Shown here in pieces: positions 43,565 to 52,999 of a stretch of DNA of 64,000 bases. Positions within the stretch are counted from its first letter, which is position 1. Each line of letters begins with the position of its first letter. A program made the position numbers and the translations under genes. The stretch comes from Hyphomicrobiales bacterium (GTDB taxonomy: Bacteria; Pseudomonadota; Alphaproteobacteria; Rhizobiales; Rhizobiaceae), in the NCBI GenBank assembly GCA_900470805.1, contig UCCA01000021.1, positions 1 through 64,000 on the forward strand, in the 5' to 3' direction. A model generated the notes under the pieces. The model saw only the letters and a list, made by a program, of their open reading frames with translations. It ran no database searches and was not told where the DNA came from.

Positions 43565-44284
43565 TCAGGTGATCAGCTTGTAGCGGATCGCCTTGGCAAC
43601 CAGCTGGGTGCGGTTGACGCAATCGAGCTTCTTGATGGCGCTGGTCATGTAGGCGTTGACGGTGTGATCCGACAGCGACAGGATCTGACCGATCTCGATC
43701 GACGTCTTGCCCTGCGATGTCCAGCGCACGACTTCGCGCTCCCGAGCCGACAGAGGCGGATAGTCTCCCGCCTTTGACGCTTTCACCAGATTGTAGGCAT
43801 CCAGCACATGCATTGCCAGCATCGTCAGTTCGTTGACTTCGATCTGTCCCAAGGGCGCTCGAGATCCCATGAACATGAATAGCAGATGATGACCATCGAT
43901 CGCCCGGGCCGGCAGCGCCATTCCAACAGTCATATCGAACGAATTCTTGAGGTTCTTCAGTTCCGTGGGAAATATGCAGTTCTGTTCGGCCAGGTTCCAA
44001 ACTCTTGGCAGGACCGAATCCGAGACGCCACCGACCATAAGCGGCAGTTGCATGAAGCGCGCACGGTCGAACTGGTTGATGTAGGCTTGGGGCAGGTTCG
44101 TTTCGATCAGCAGCGGTTTCAACAGGAAGCTTTCCGGTGACGGCGCGTCCATGAGGACGGCGTACTGGAAGCCGAATGCTTCCGCCACGCGAACAAGCGC
44201 ATGCGCAAAAGCCTGCCTGCTTTTCACCGCAGCTATCTCGGTCGTCAGTAAAGACTGTCTTTCCGAGGTGGTTACGTAAGACAT
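43565..44284 (-). CDS. LuxR-family transcriptional regulator
   Basis: 239 residues. The N-terminal ~160 residues have the length and fold pattern of an autoinducer-binding or GAF-like domain; the C-terminus is a clear LuxR HTH: LSAREREVVRWTSQGKTSIEIG, then LSLSDHTVNAYMTSAIKKLD. No luxI-like synthase is nearby, so it is an orphan (solo) regulator; key acyl-homoserine lactone-contacting residues cannot be confirmed. Rhizobial relatives of similar size include VisN/VisR, but no motility genes are near. ATG 44284 is used, with AGGGAT upstream. The 273 bp upstream are AT-rich. Confidence 0.83.
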   Translation of the reverse strand: MSYVTTSERQSLLTTEIAAVKSRQAFAHALVRVAEAFGFQYAVLMDAPSPESFLLKPLLIETNLPQAYINQFDRARFMQLPLMVGGVSDSVLPRVWNLAEQNCIFPTELKNLKNSFDMTVGMALPARAIDGHHLLFMFMGSRAPLGQIEVNELTMLAMHVLDAYNLVKASKAGDYPPLSAREREVVRWTSQGKTSIEIGQILSLSDHTVNAYMTSAIKKLDCVNRTQLVAKAIRYKLIT

Positions 44285-44557
44285 CGCCAAATCCCTGCCT
44301 GTCTACATTTAGGGTCATTGGATATTCTCTCTGATATATTTGCTAGAGAGAAATGCTGCGACGCACAGTGATTAAATTAATGTGTTATAATTTAACCACA
44401 ATATTTCACCCTTAGGTTGCTTCAATCCCTCTTATTGGACAACCTCTGGGCCGTCCAGCCGCCAAGTGACATACACAAAACTGCAACATAAGGCCGGAGA
44501 TTGCCCATTTTTCGGCTAAACCAGGTCAGCGGTCCGCCGTCGGCGAATCATCATGGG

Positions 44558-45070
44558 CTAAATCTTCGACGTGTCCTTTGTTTTCTTCATCAGTTGCTCG
44601 AGGAAGCCGAGCATGACCGCCGAGACCACGAAGGCAAGATGCATGGCCGTCAGCCACATGATCTTCCCGTCGGTGAATTGATTTGCATTGAGGAAGACCT
44701 GCAGCAGGTGGATCGAGGAAATCGCCACGATGGACGAGGCGACCTTGATCTTCAGGCTGCCGGCATCGAGCTTGCCGATGAAGGAGACATCGGCCTCGGT
44801 CTCGTCGAAACGGCTGACGAAGTTCTCGTAGCCGGAGATCATCACCATGACGATCAAGCTGGCCACGAGCGCGGCGTCGATCAGCCCGAGCATCGCAAGG
44901 ATCATCTCGCCTTCGTCGAAGGTGAAGACGTTGATGGCGACCTTGTAGAACTTGTAACCGAAGGACAGGGCATAGACGGCCAGCGACATGGCGAGGCCCA
45001 GATAGAAGGCGACGAGAATCCACCGGCTGGAAAGGATGATGCGCTCGACGATGAGCTCGAGTGATTTCAT
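44558..45070 (-). CDS. UPF0114 (YqhA/TIGR00645) membrane protein
   Basis: 170 residues, four membrane helices: SRWILVAFYLGLAMSLAVYA, LAMLGLIDAALVASLIVMVM, VASSIVAISSIHLLQVFL, and a C-terminal MHLAFVVSAVMLGFLEQL. The pattern is that of the UPF0114 family, with no assigned function. ATG 45070 has GGGGA upstream. Divergent from fhs, sharing a 152-bp region. Confidence 0.88.
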   Translation of the reverse strand: MKSLELIVERIILSSRWILVAFYLGLAMSLAVYALSFGYKFYKVAINVFTFDEGEMILAMLGLIDAALVASLIVMVMISGYENFVSRFDETEADVSFIGKLDAGSLKIKVASSIVAISSIHLLQVFLNANQFTDGKIMWLTAMHLAFVVSAVMLGFLEQLMKKTKDTSKI

Positions 45071-45222
45071 GGATAATCCCCGCAAATGCTATTTCAGTGA
45101 ATCCGGTGATAGAGGCAGCGTCGGTCTGTGCGCAACCGCCGCAGGGGTGAAACTTTCGGTATATTTCGCAACTGCGTTGAAATAAATGTGACGTCGGGCG
45201 GACAAAAAAGGCTGAGAGCGGC

Positions 45223-46902
45223 ATGGCTGAATACAAAACCGACATCGAAATCGCGCGTGCCGCGACCAAGAAACCGATCTACGAGATCGGCGACCGGCTC
45301 GGCATCCCGGCCTCGCAGCTGTCGCCATACGGTCACGACAAGGCGAAGATCAGCGCCGAATTCACCGAGGCACAATCGACGCGTCCCGACGGCAAGCTCA
45401 TCCTTGTGACCGCCATCAATCCGACTCCGGCAGGCGAGGGCAAGACGACCACCACGGTCGGGCTCGGCGACGGGCTGAACCGGATCGGCAAGAACGCTGT
45501 GATCTGCGTGCGCGAGCCGTCGCTTGGGCCATGCTTCGGCGTCAAGGGCGGGGCCGCCGGCGGCGGCTATGCGCAGGTGGTGCCGATGGAAGACATCAAC
45601 CTGCATTTTACCGGCGATTTCCACGCGATCACCTCGGCGCACAACCTGCTGGCGGCGATGATCGACAATCACATCTACTGGGGCAACGCGCTCGATATCG
45701 ACGTGCGCCGCGTCAGCTGGCGGCGGGTGATCGACATGAACGACCGGGCGCTGCGCGACATCGTTGCCTCGCTCGGCGGCGTTTCCAACGGCTTTCCGCG
45801 CGAGGGCGGGTTCGACATCACGGTTGCCTCGGAAGTGATGGCGATCCTCTGCCTCGCTTCCGATCTCGAGGATCTGGAACAGCGGCTTGGCAACATCATC
45901 ATCGGCTATCGCTTCGACAAGACGCCGGTGTTCGCCCGCGACCTGAAGGCCGACGGCGCCATGGCGGTGCTCCTGAAGGACGCGATGCAGCCGAACCTGG
46001 TGCAGACGCTGGAAAACAATCCGGCCTTCGTGCATGGTGGGCCGTTCGCCAACATCGCGCATGGCTGCAATTCGGTGATCGCCACCAAGACGGCGCTGAA
46101 GCTTGCCGATTACGTGGTCACCGAGGCCGGCTTCGGCGCCGATCTCGGGGCGGAGAAATTCTTCGACATCAAGTGCCGCAAGGCCGGGCTGAAGCCGGAT
46201 GCCGCCGTCATCGTCGCCACCGTCAGGGCGCTGAAGATGAATGGCGGGGTGAAGAAGGACGATCTCGGGATCGAAGATGTCGAGGCGCTGACGCGCGGCT
46301 GCGCCAATCTCGGCCGCCATATCGCCAATGTCCGCAAGTTCGGCGTTCCCGTTGTCGTCGCCATCAACCACTTCGTGTCGGATACGGAGGCCGAGGTGCA
46401 GGCGGTAAAGGACTATGTCGCTCATCTCGGCGCCGAGGCGATCTTGTGCCGGCACTGGGCGGAGGGTTCTGCTGGCATCGAGGAGCTGTCGTGGAAGGTT
46501 GTGGAGCTGGCGCAATCGGGTGCGGCGAAGTTCACGCCGATCTATCCCGATAATCTCTCGTTGATGGAGAAGATCGAGGCGGTGGCTACCAAGATCTATC
46601 ATGCCGGCGAGGTGACGGCGACCAAGGCGGTGCGTGACCATCTGGCCGTGTGGGAAGAGCAGGGCTACGGGCATCTGCCGGTGTGCATCGCCAAGACGCA
46701 GTATTCCTTCACCACCGATCCCAGCCTGCGCGGCGCGCCGGAGGGACACATCGTCTCCGTGCGTGAAGTCAGGCTGTCGGCGGGCGCCGGCTTCATCGTC
46801 GTCATCACAGGCGAGATCATGACCATGCCCGGCCTGCCGAAAACACCTGCCGCCGAGCGTATTCATCTGAACGACCAGGGCTATATCGAAGGGTTGTTCT
46901 GA
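45223..46902 (+). CDS. fhs: Formate-tetrahydrofolate ligase
   Basis: 559 residues. ATP-dependent formation of 10-formyl-THF from formate, feeding one-carbon metabolism. P-loop PTPAGEGKTTT at 67-77, EPSLGPCFGVKGGAAGGGYAQ-type loop, HFTGDFHAITSAHNLL, and FVREVRLSAGAGFIV-like C-terminus ending MPGLPKTPAAERI. Length is typical. GAGAGCGG precedes the ATG. Confidence 0.96.
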   Translation: MAEYKTDIEIARAATKKPIYEIGDRLGIPASQLSPYGHDKAKISAEFTEAQSTRPDGKLILVTAINPTPAGEGKTTTTVGLGDGLNRIGKNAVICVREPSLGPCFGVKGGAAGGGYAQVVPMEDINLHFTGDFHAITSAHNLLAAMIDNHIYWGNALDIDVRRVSWRRVIDMNDRALRDIVASLGGVSNGFPREGGFDITVASEVMAILCLASDLEDLEQRLGNIIIGYRFDKTPVFARDLKADGAMAVLLKDAMQPNLVQTLENNPAFVHGGPFANIAHGCNSVIATKTALKLADYVVTEAGFGADLGAEKFFDIKCRKAGLKPDAAVIVATVRALKMNGGVKKDDLGIEDVEALTRGCANLGRHIANVRKFGVPVVVAINHFVSDTEAEVQAVKDYVAHLGAEAILCRHWAEGSAGIEELSWKVVELAQSGAAKFTPIYPDNLSLMEKIEAVATKIYHAGEVTATKAVRDHLAVWEEQGYGHLPVCIAKTQYSFTTDPSLRGAPEGHIVSVREVRLSAGAGFIVVITGEIMTMPGLPKTPAAERIHLNDQGYIEGLF

Positions 46903-47011
46903 GCCTGTTGCACCGCGGAGAAACCGTTTCCGGTCGCGTGCCGACGGCGTTCGCAAACCGAATCAACGTCTTCGCGGGCTGATTCCGGCGGCTGCTGCAA
47001 GCCACTGATTG

Positions 47012-47947
47012 TCAATGACAATAACGATAGCCGCCCTTGCGTTCCAGCACATCGAGATGGAAGTGGGTTTCGTGCGCGGCATCGCTTTCCGGATCAAGCA
47101 CGGTGGTGAAGTAGAGGCAGCCGGCGGCGCTGACGGTGCGCTGGAACGCGCCGATCAGGGTCGAATCCTCGCGCCTCGGCTTGACCGCGATATCCTCGCC
47201 CTTCTCGAAACTGAAGCTGGCGATATCGACGGCATTGCCGCGCGCATGCTCCGAGATCTTGCCGGTTTCGGCGCTGTTGCGCAGGCGGCAGATGTAAGAA
47301 GAGGCCTGGTTGATGGTGGTGATCCTGCCCTGATCGGCGGCGGCGACCGCGGCGGCGGGAATGACCGTCCCCTTCATCCAGCGCGCCAAGGCCAGAGCCA
47401 CCGGGCAGCGGAAGACGCCGTCGGGCTTCAGCCTGATGCCGGGCAGCGCCTCGCTGACCTTGATCGGCTTGTCGATGCCGCAGCCATTGCCGTCGTCGAT
47501 GCGGCCGAGATCGGTGAAGACGACGCCGAGGCTCTGAAGCTCCTTGACGCATTCGGAATGATCGGCTTCGCTCTCCGGCTCGATCGTCAGGTGCTGGGCT
47601 TCGAGCGTCTGCTTGCCTGGAGTGGTGCTTTCGGGGAGGTTGGGGCCCTGCTTCTCGCGCTGCGGAGGCTCTTGGCTTGCGGTGTCCGGTTTGTTTTGGG
47701 CGTCCTGCTTGCCGGCGTCGGCGGGTGCTGCCGGTGCGCCGGGCTCGGCTGTTTCGGTCCCGGGTTTGGGCTGCGGCTTGGGGGCGACGTCGACCTTAGC
47801 GGGATCGTCCGTCTGCTGAGCAGACGGCTGTTCGGCCGACTGCTCGGCGGGCTTGATCTCCGGCTTCGGCCCGGTTTCCGGCAGTTGCGCGCCGGTCAGG
47901 ATGATGAGGCACGCGAGCGCCGCGGCGATTTCGACAATCTTCTTCAC
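47012..47947 (-). CDS. Exported extensin-like (DUF/Extensin-C) protein
   Basis: 311 residues from a GTG at 47947 (GGATGG upstream). A signal peptide (KKIVEIAAALACLIILTGAQ) precedes a ~110-residue Pro/Gln/Ala-rich low-complexity linker (e.g. KPAEQSAEQPSAQQTDDPAK), then the extensin-like C-terminal domain: CVKELQSLGVVF, DDGNGCGIDKPIKVSEALPG, the YICRLRNSAETGKISEHARG segment with GNAVDIASF and ETHFHLD. The conserved His/Asp residues (SEHARGNAVDI and HFHLD) resemble D,D-/L,D-type peptidases, so a periplasmic peptidoglycan role is plausible. The long in-frame extension upstream of 47947 lies over non-coding DNA and the divergent TonB gene. Confidence 0.85.
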   Translation of the reverse strand: MKKIVEIAAALACLIILTGAQLPETGPKPEIKPAEQSAEQPSAQQTDDPAKVDVAPKPQPKPGTETAEPGAPAAPADAGKQDAQNKPDTASQEPPQREKQGPNLPESTTPGKQTLEAQHLTIEPESEADHSECVKELQSLGVVFTDLGRIDDGNGCGIDKPIKVSEALPGIRLKPDGVFRCPVALALARWMKGTVIPAAAVAAADQGRITTINQASSYICRLRNSAETGKISEHARGNAVDIASFSFEKGEDIAVKPRREDSTLIGAFQRTVSAAGCLYFTTVLDPESDAAHETHFHLDVLERKGGYRYCH

Positions 47948-48038
47948 GCATCCATCCGTCGTTCGTCCCAGCGGAAACACAACGTATGAGCGCGGATTTC
48001 GTTGCAATTTCGCAACGTTGGCCGTTATGATTAAAACA

Positions 48039-48053
48039 TGATTGCTTAAGTCA
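48039..48053. promoter_or_regulatory. Candidate iron-responsive operator (TGA-N9-TCA)
   Basis: TGATTGCTTAAGTCA fits the IRO consensus TGA-N9-TCA bound by RirA in rhizobia and is embedded in the longer palindrome CATGATTGCTTAAGTCATG. It is 157 bp before the heme receptor start, just upstream of a TTGACA element (48074-48079). Confidence 0.6.
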
Positions 48054-48209
48054 TGATATTTTCCATTTATATATTGACAGCAATACTCATGTTTTTTATG
48101 CGGCAAGAAGAAGGCGAGATTTTTTCGCTGACAGGCCCAGCCAGCAACTCGAAGCGCGAATGCGTGCAGACCAGCCAGCCCGGTGACATCATCATTTGAG
48201 GGGTTGATT

Positions 48210-50498
48210 ATGGTTATCCGACATTGGCGTTCGGCGCTTCTGGTGAGCGCGGCGTTTATTGCATTTCCTGTGGTTCCGGCAATGGCACAGAGCGCGACAA
48301 CGGCGGCGCCAGTCGCGGCCGCGACGGACGAGAACGGCACGACGCTGCAGAAGATCGTGGTGAAGGGCAAGCGGGTTTCCGCTCCGGCGCCGGGCAGCGC
48401 CACCGATACGCCGCTGGCGACTGAAACGACTGCGGCGCAGATCGAAAACAAGCAGATTACCAGCATCAGCGATCTCGGCCGTATCGCCGAGCCGGGCGTC
48501 AACTTCAACCGCAACACGGGTGGCATCAACATTCGCGGTCTTGAAGGCAGCCGCGTGCTGACCACCGTGGACGGTATCCCGCTGACATTCCTTTCGGACG
48601 CGACGCGCAGCGCCACGGGTGGTGTCGATACCTTCGATTTCTCGTCGCTTTCGGCTGTCGATGTTCTGCGCGGCGCCGATTCCAGCCGAGCCGGCGGCGG
48701 TGCGCTCGGCGGTGTGTTCGCCGTTCGGACGCTTGAGCCTGAAGACCTGATCCAGGATGGTAGCGACTGGGGCGGTATCGTCAAGTATACCTACGACAGT
48801 TCCGACAAGAGCTCGTCCCCGTCGGCCGCTATCGCCAAGCGTATCGAGAACACCTCGATCATGTTCCAGGGCGGTTACAAGACCGGCAAGCAGACCGAGA
48901 GCCAAGGGACCGTCGACACCTACGGTGCAACGCGCACCGCGCCCAACCCTTCCGACTACGAGCAGCACAACCTGCTTTTCAAGCTGCGTCAGCAGCTGGA
49001 AGGCGGCCATACGATCGGTCTGACGGCGGAAAGCTATCGCAAGGATCGCGATACTGACTCAAAGACCGGCCAGACACTGACCGGCAACTATCGCCCGGGC
49101 AATTACGACACCAATGATGCCGCCGATCGCGATCGCGTTTCCTTGGACTACAAGTTCCAGTCCGAAAGTGACGACAGCTTTTTCGATGCCGCCTGGGCTT
49201 CGCTGTACTGGCAGGATCAGACACGCGGAACCGGATATAGCGGCTATCGCTCCACGTCGGTCATCGGCCCGATCGGCCGCCTCAATGAATATGACGAGCG
49301 CACCATCGGCCTCGTCGGCGCCGTGGAAAAGAACCTCGATACCGGGTACCTCGACCACAACTTCGTCTTCGGCTTCGACATCGCGCGCGCCACGACAGAG
49401 CAGTATTCGTCGGGCTACGACAATTGCCCGGCACCGCTTCCAAGCGGCGCTTATCCGACCGGCTATTCTGCATGCGCCAACTTGCACACCAACCAGGCCG
49501 ATACGCCGAAGGTTGAAACCGGCCGTGTAGGTCTGTACCTCGACGACAAGATCAATTTCGGCGACACGGGCTTCTCGGTTACTCCCGGCGTCCGCTTCGA
49601 TTGGGTCAAGCACGATCCGAAGATGACTGCCGCTTTCGACGAAAATGCCAGCAACCCCGCTCTGCCAAACGGCTTCAATGACACAGCCGTTTCGCCAAAA
49701 ATCCGGGTAGAGCAGGAAGTCAACGATCAGGTCCTGCTTTACGGTCAGTGGGCGATGGGCTTCCGTGCACCGACGGCGGGTGAGCTGTTCAGCACCTTTG
49801 GTGGACCCGGTACCTATCTGCGTATCGGTAATCCGAACCTGAAGTCGGAAACCAGCAATGGTTTCGAAATTGGTGCCAAGCTGGGTGACGACGATCTCGG
49901 TGGCCGCGTGAACCTGTTTTACAACCGCTACCGCAACTTTATCGACACGACGAGCTTGAATGCCGCGCAGGCTGCGGCTCTCGGCTACACCCTGTCGCAA
50001 TATCCTCAGGGTGGTATCAGCACTTATAACAACGTGGCGAACGCCGAGATCTTCGGTACCGAAATCTCCGTTCACAAGCGCTTCTCGAACGGCTTCCGTG
50101 CCCTGGCAGGACTGGCCTATGCAGAAGGCAACAACCTCGATACCAAGACCTTCCTGCAGTCCGTCGCGCCTCTCAAGGCGGTGGTCAGCGTTGGGTACGA
50201 CACGGAGACCTGGGGTGTCGGCCTGGATTGGACCGGCGTCAAGCATGCGCGTGGCCAGACCATCGGAACCGCAACGTCGACCAGCTACTTCAGCACGCCT
50301 GGTTACGGCATCGTCGATCTGACAGCATGGTGGGAGCCGGAGCAGATCAAGGGTCTGAAGATCAACGCCGGCATCTACAACGTCTTCGACAAGACTTACT
50401 ACGATTACGCTTCGGTACGCACCGGTGGTTCGCAGCCCCGTGAATATTACTCCGAGCCGGGCCGCACCTTCAAAATCTCGCTGACCCAGCGCTTCTAA
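48210..50498 (+). CDS. TonB-dependent heme/hemoglobin receptor
   Basis: 762 residues. Signal peptide (HWRSALLVSAAFIAFPVVPAMA), TonB box-like KIVVKGKRV, plug domain with NTGGINIRGLEGSRVLTTVDG and RGADSSRAGGGALGG, and a 22-strand barrel ending in Phe (KISLTQRF). The FRAPTAGELFS box and downstream GNPNLKSETS are typical of outer-membrane heme/hemoglobin receptors (ShmR/HmuR type). Imports heme using TonB energy. GAGGGG precedes the ATG at 48210. Iron repression via the TGA-N9-TCA box at 48039 is likely. Heme ABC importer genes are not adjacent. Confidence 0.9.
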   Translation: MVIRHWRSALLVSAAFIAFPVVPAMAQSATTAAPVAAATDENGTTLQKIVVKGKRVSAPAPGSATDTPLATETTAAQIENKQITSISDLGRIAEPGVNFNRNTGGINIRGLEGSRVLTTVDGIPLTFLSDATRSATGGVDTFDFSSLSAVDVLRGADSSRAGGGALGGVFAVRTLEPEDLIQDGSDWGGIVKYTYDSSDKSSSPSAAIAKRIENTSIMFQGGYKTGKQTESQGTVDTYGATRTAPNPSDYEQHNLLFKLRQQLEGGHTIGLTAESYRKDRDTDSKTGQTLTGNYRPGNYDTNDAADRDRVSLDYKFQSESDDSFFDAAWASLYWQDQTRGTGYSGYRSTSVIGPIGRLNEYDERTIGLVGAVEKNLDTGYLDHNFVFGFDIARATTEQYSSGYDNCPAPLPSGAYPTGYSACANLHTNQADTPKVETGRVGLYLDDKINFGDTGFSVTPGVRFDWVKHDPKMTAAFDENASNPALPNGFNDTAVSPKIRVEQEVNDQVLLYGQWAMGFRAPTAGELFSTFGGPGTYLRIGNPNLKSETSNGFEIGAKLGDDDLGGRVNLFYNRYRNFIDTTSLNAAQAAALGYTLSQYPQGGISTYNNVANAEIFGTEISVHKRFSNGFRALAGLAYAEGNNLDTKTFLQSVAPLKAVVSVGYDTETWGVGLDWTGVKHARGQTIGTATSTSYFSTPGYGIVDLTAWWEPEQIKGLKINAGIYNVFDKTYYDYASVRTGGSQPREYYSEPGRTFKISLTQRF

Positions 50499-50511
50499 CC
50501 CAAACGACTTC

Positions 50512-50539
50512 GAAAGGCCGGCCTCATTGCCGGCCTTTC
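50512..50539 (+). terminator. Terminator after the heme receptor gene
   Basis: GAAAGGCCGGC (50512-50522) and GCCGGCCTTTC (50529-50539) form a perfect 11-bp stem, loop CTCATT, followed by a weak pyrimidine tract ending TGTTTT. Confidence 0.8.
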
Positions 50540-50595
50540 TCATTCCTGTTTTCGCCTCTTGCGCTCACCCGCATCTCACGCTAACAATTCCGTCC

Positions 50596-50640
50596 ATGAA
50601 CATGTCCTTGAACATCGCAATCTGGTGGTGGGCTCGCTAA
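50596..50640 (+). CDS. trpL: trp leader peptide
   Basis: A 14-codon frame encoding MNMSLNIAIWWWAR, with three consecutive Trp codons just before the stop. It lies 116 bp before trpE(G) and immediately upstream of mutually exclusive RNA stems. Ribosome stalling at the Trp codons under tryptophan shortage would favour the antiterminator. Confidence 0.93.
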   Translation: MNMSLNIAIWWWAR

Positions 50641-50641
50641 A

Positions 50642-50709
50642 GGCGGCCTCGACCAATCGTGTCCAAAGACGACGACGAGCCGCCCGGAGAAAACCAGGCG
50701 GCTTTTTTT
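50642..50709 (+). promoter_or_regulatory. trp attenuator
   Basis: The terminator stem AGCCGCC (50678-50684) / GGCGGCT (50697-50703) is followed by seven U residues (50703-50709). The alternative pairing uses GGCGGC at 50642-50647 with GCCGCC at 50679-50684, i.e. an antiterminator formed when the ribosome stalls in trpL. This is classic ribosome-mediated attenuation as known for trpE(G) of Sinorhizobium meliloti. Confidence 0.9.
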
Positions 50710-50755
50710 GTTTTCAAGGCCGTCTGTCATCCGGGCCCGATAACGGAGTGAAATA

Positions 50756-52945
50756 ATGGTTACGATCCTCAGGGATGACGGCGCGGAAATCTACGAGACC
50801 AAGGGCGGCATCACGGTTACGCGGCAGCGCCGGGCGATCCCCTATGGCGACGCGGTCTCCTCCTATATCGACAAGCTCGACGAGCGCCGCGGGGCGGTGT
50901 TCTCCTCGAACTACGAATATCCGGGCCGCTACACGCGCTGGGATACGGCCGTGGTCGATCCGCCGCTCGGCATCTCCTGCAATGGCCGCGAGGTCTGGAT
51001 CGACGCCTATAATGAGCGCGGCGAGGTCATCCTCGGCTTCGTCACCGAGCGGCTGAAGACGCTCTCCGAGCTCGAACTCGGCGCTTCCACGGCGCGGCGG
51101 CTGGATCTCACCGTCAAGGCGCCGGATCGGGCGTTTACCGAGGAAGAGCGCTCGAAGATCCCGACCGTGTTCACCGTTTTGCGCGCCGTTACAGATCTCT
51201 TCTATTCGCAGGCCGATGCCAGCCTCGGGCTCTACGGCGCCTTCGGCTACGATCTCGCCTTCCAGTTCGATGCCATCAATCTGAAGCTCGTGCGCCCGGC
51301 CGACCAGCGCGACATGGTGCTCTATCTCCCCGACGAGATCCTCGTCGTCGACAATTACTCGGCCAAGGCCTGGATCGACCGCTACGATTTCGAAAAGGGC
51401 GGGCTGACCACCGAGGGCAGGGCGGGCGATATTCCGGCCGAGCCGTTCCAGCGCACCGATACCATTCCGCCGAAGAGCGATCACCGCCCCGGCGAATATG
51501 CCGAGCTGGTGACCAAGGCCAAGGAAAGCTTCCGCAAGGGCGACCTGTTCGAGGTCGTTCCCGGGCAGAAGTTCATGGAACGCTGCGACTCGAAGCCGTC
51601 GGATATTTCCAAGCGGCTGAAAGCGATCAATCCGTCGCCCTATTCGTTCTTCATCAATCTCGGCAACCAGGAATATCTGGTCGGAGCATCGCCCGAGATG
51701 TTCGTGCGCGTGTCCGGTCGCCGCATCGAGACCTGCCCGATCTCGGGGACGATCAAGCGCGGCGACGATCCGATTGCCGACAGCGAGCAGATCCTGAAGC
51801 TCTTGAACTCGAAGAAGGACGAGAGCGAGCTCACCATGTGCTCGGACGTCGACCGCAACGACAAGAGCCGCGTCTGCGAACCGGGTTCGGTCAAGGTCAT
51901 CGGCCGACGGCAGATCGAGATGTATTCGCGCTTGATCCACACGGTCGATCATATTGAAGGCCGCCTGCGCGACGACATGGACGCCTTCGACGGGTTCCTC
52001 AGCCATGCCTGGGCGGTCACCGTCACCGGTGCGCCGAAGCTGTGGGCGATGCGCTTCATCGAGGGGCACGAGAAGAGCCCGCGCGCCTGGTATGGTGGAG
52101 CGATCGGCATGGTCGGCTTCAATGGCGACATGAACACCGGGCTGACGCTGCGTACCGTGCGCATCAAGGACGGGATCGCGGAAGTCCGGGCAGGGGCGAC
52201 CTTGCTCAACGATTCGATCCCCGACGAGGAAGAAGCCGAAACCGAACTGAAGGCGTCTGCCATGCTCTCCGCCATCCGCGATGCCAAGGCCGGCAATACG
52301 GCCAAGGCCAGCCGTGACGTCGCCACTGTGGGCAAGGGCGTCAGGATCCTGCTGGTCGATCACGAAGACAGCTTCGTGCATACGCTGGCCAATTACTTCC
52401 GCCAGACCGGCGCTGAAGTGTCGACCGTGCGCTCGCCGGTGCCGGAAGAGATCTTTGATCGGCTCGATCCCGATCTCGTCGTGCTTTCGCCCGGTCCCGG
52501 CAATCCGAAGGATTTCGACTGCAAGGCGACGATCAAGAAAGCGCGTGCCCGCAACCTGCCTGTCTTCGGCGTCTGCCTCGGCCTGCAGGCGATCGCCGAG
52601 GCCTATGGCGGCGAGCTTCGCCATCTGGCGCTGCCGATGCACGGCAAGCCGTCGCGCATCCGCGTGCTGGAGCCCGGCCTGGTGTTCTCCGGCCTCGGCA
52701 AGGAAGTCACCGTCGGCCGCTACCACTCGATCTTCGCCGATCCCTCGACGCTGCCGCGCGAGTTCATCATCACGGCGGAAAGCGAGGACGGCACGATCAT
52801 GGGCATCGAGCATGCCAAGGAGCCGATCGCCGCCGTGCAGTTCCACCCGGAATCGATCATGACGCTCGGCGGCGACGCCGGCATGCGTATGATCGAGAAC
52901 GTGGTGGCGCATCTGGCGCGCAAGCGGGCGACGAAGGCGGCCTGA
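50756..52945 (+). CDS. trpE(G): Anthranilate synthase, fused components I and II
   Basis: 729 residues. The N-terminal ~510 residues form component I (chorismate-binding: LFEVVPGQKF, SPEMFVRVSGRRIETCPISGTIKRG, ELTMCSDVDRNDKSRVCEPGSV, GYGGAIGMVGF-like WYGGAIGMVGFNGD). A linker leads to a type 1 glutamine amidotransferase with the triad Cys607 (GVCLGLQAI), His697 and Glu699 (HPESIM). The enzyme makes anthranilate from chorismate and glutamine for tryptophan synthesis. Such fusion is typical for rhizobia. Control is by trpL attenuation and, by family, feedback by Trp. GGAGTG precedes the ATG. Confidence 0.97.
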   Translation: MVTILRDDGAEIYETKGGITVTRQRRAIPYGDAVSSYIDKLDERRGAVFSSNYEYPGRYTRWDTAVVDPPLGISCNGREVWIDAYNERGEVILGFVTERLKTLSELELGASTARRLDLTVKAPDRAFTEEERSKIPTVFTVLRAVTDLFYSQADASLGLYGAFGYDLAFQFDAINLKLVRPADQRDMVLYLPDEILVVDNYSAKAWIDRYDFEKGGLTTEGRAGDIPAEPFQRTDTIPPKSDHRPGEYAELVTKAKESFRKGDLFEVVPGQKFMERCDSKPSDISKRLKAINPSPYSFFINLGNQEYLVGASPEMFVRVSGRRIETCPISGTIKRGDDPIADSEQILKLLNSKKDESELTMCSDVDRNDKSRVCEPGSVKVIGRRQIEMYSRLIHTVDHIEGRLRDDMDAFDGFLSHAWAVTVTGAPKLWAMRFIEGHEKSPRAWYGGAIGMVGFNGDMNTGLTLRTVRIKDGIAEVRAGATLLNDSIPDEEEAETELKASAMLSAIRDAKAGNTAKASRDVATVGKGVRILLVDHEDSFVHTLANYFRQTGAEVSTVRSPVPEEIFDRLDPDLVVLSPGPGNPKDFDCKATIKKARARNLPVFGVCLGLQAIAEAYGGELRHLALPMHGKPSRIRVLEPGLVFSGLGKEVTVGRYHSIFADPSTLPREFIITAESEDGTIMGIEHAKEPIAAVQFHPESIMTLGGDAGMRMIENVVAHLARKRATKAA

Positions 52946-52999
52946 AGCCGTCCATCTTTAGCCAGTCACATGAGAGGCCTCGCGATCCGCGGGGCCTTG

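Noticed and set aside
45094..46956. 620-codon minus-strand frame opposite fhs
   Set aside because: Antisense shadow of the well-conserved formate-tetrahydrofolate ligase; no recognisable domain or ribosome site.
47948..48784. In-frame N-terminal extension of the extensin-like gene
   Set aside because: It would run through the divergent TonB receptor and its promoter; a GTG at 47947 with a signal peptide gives a complete protein.
50714..52912. 732-codon minus-strand frame opposite trpE(G)
   Set aside because: Antisense shadow; high-GC third positions of trpE(G) keep the opposite strand open.
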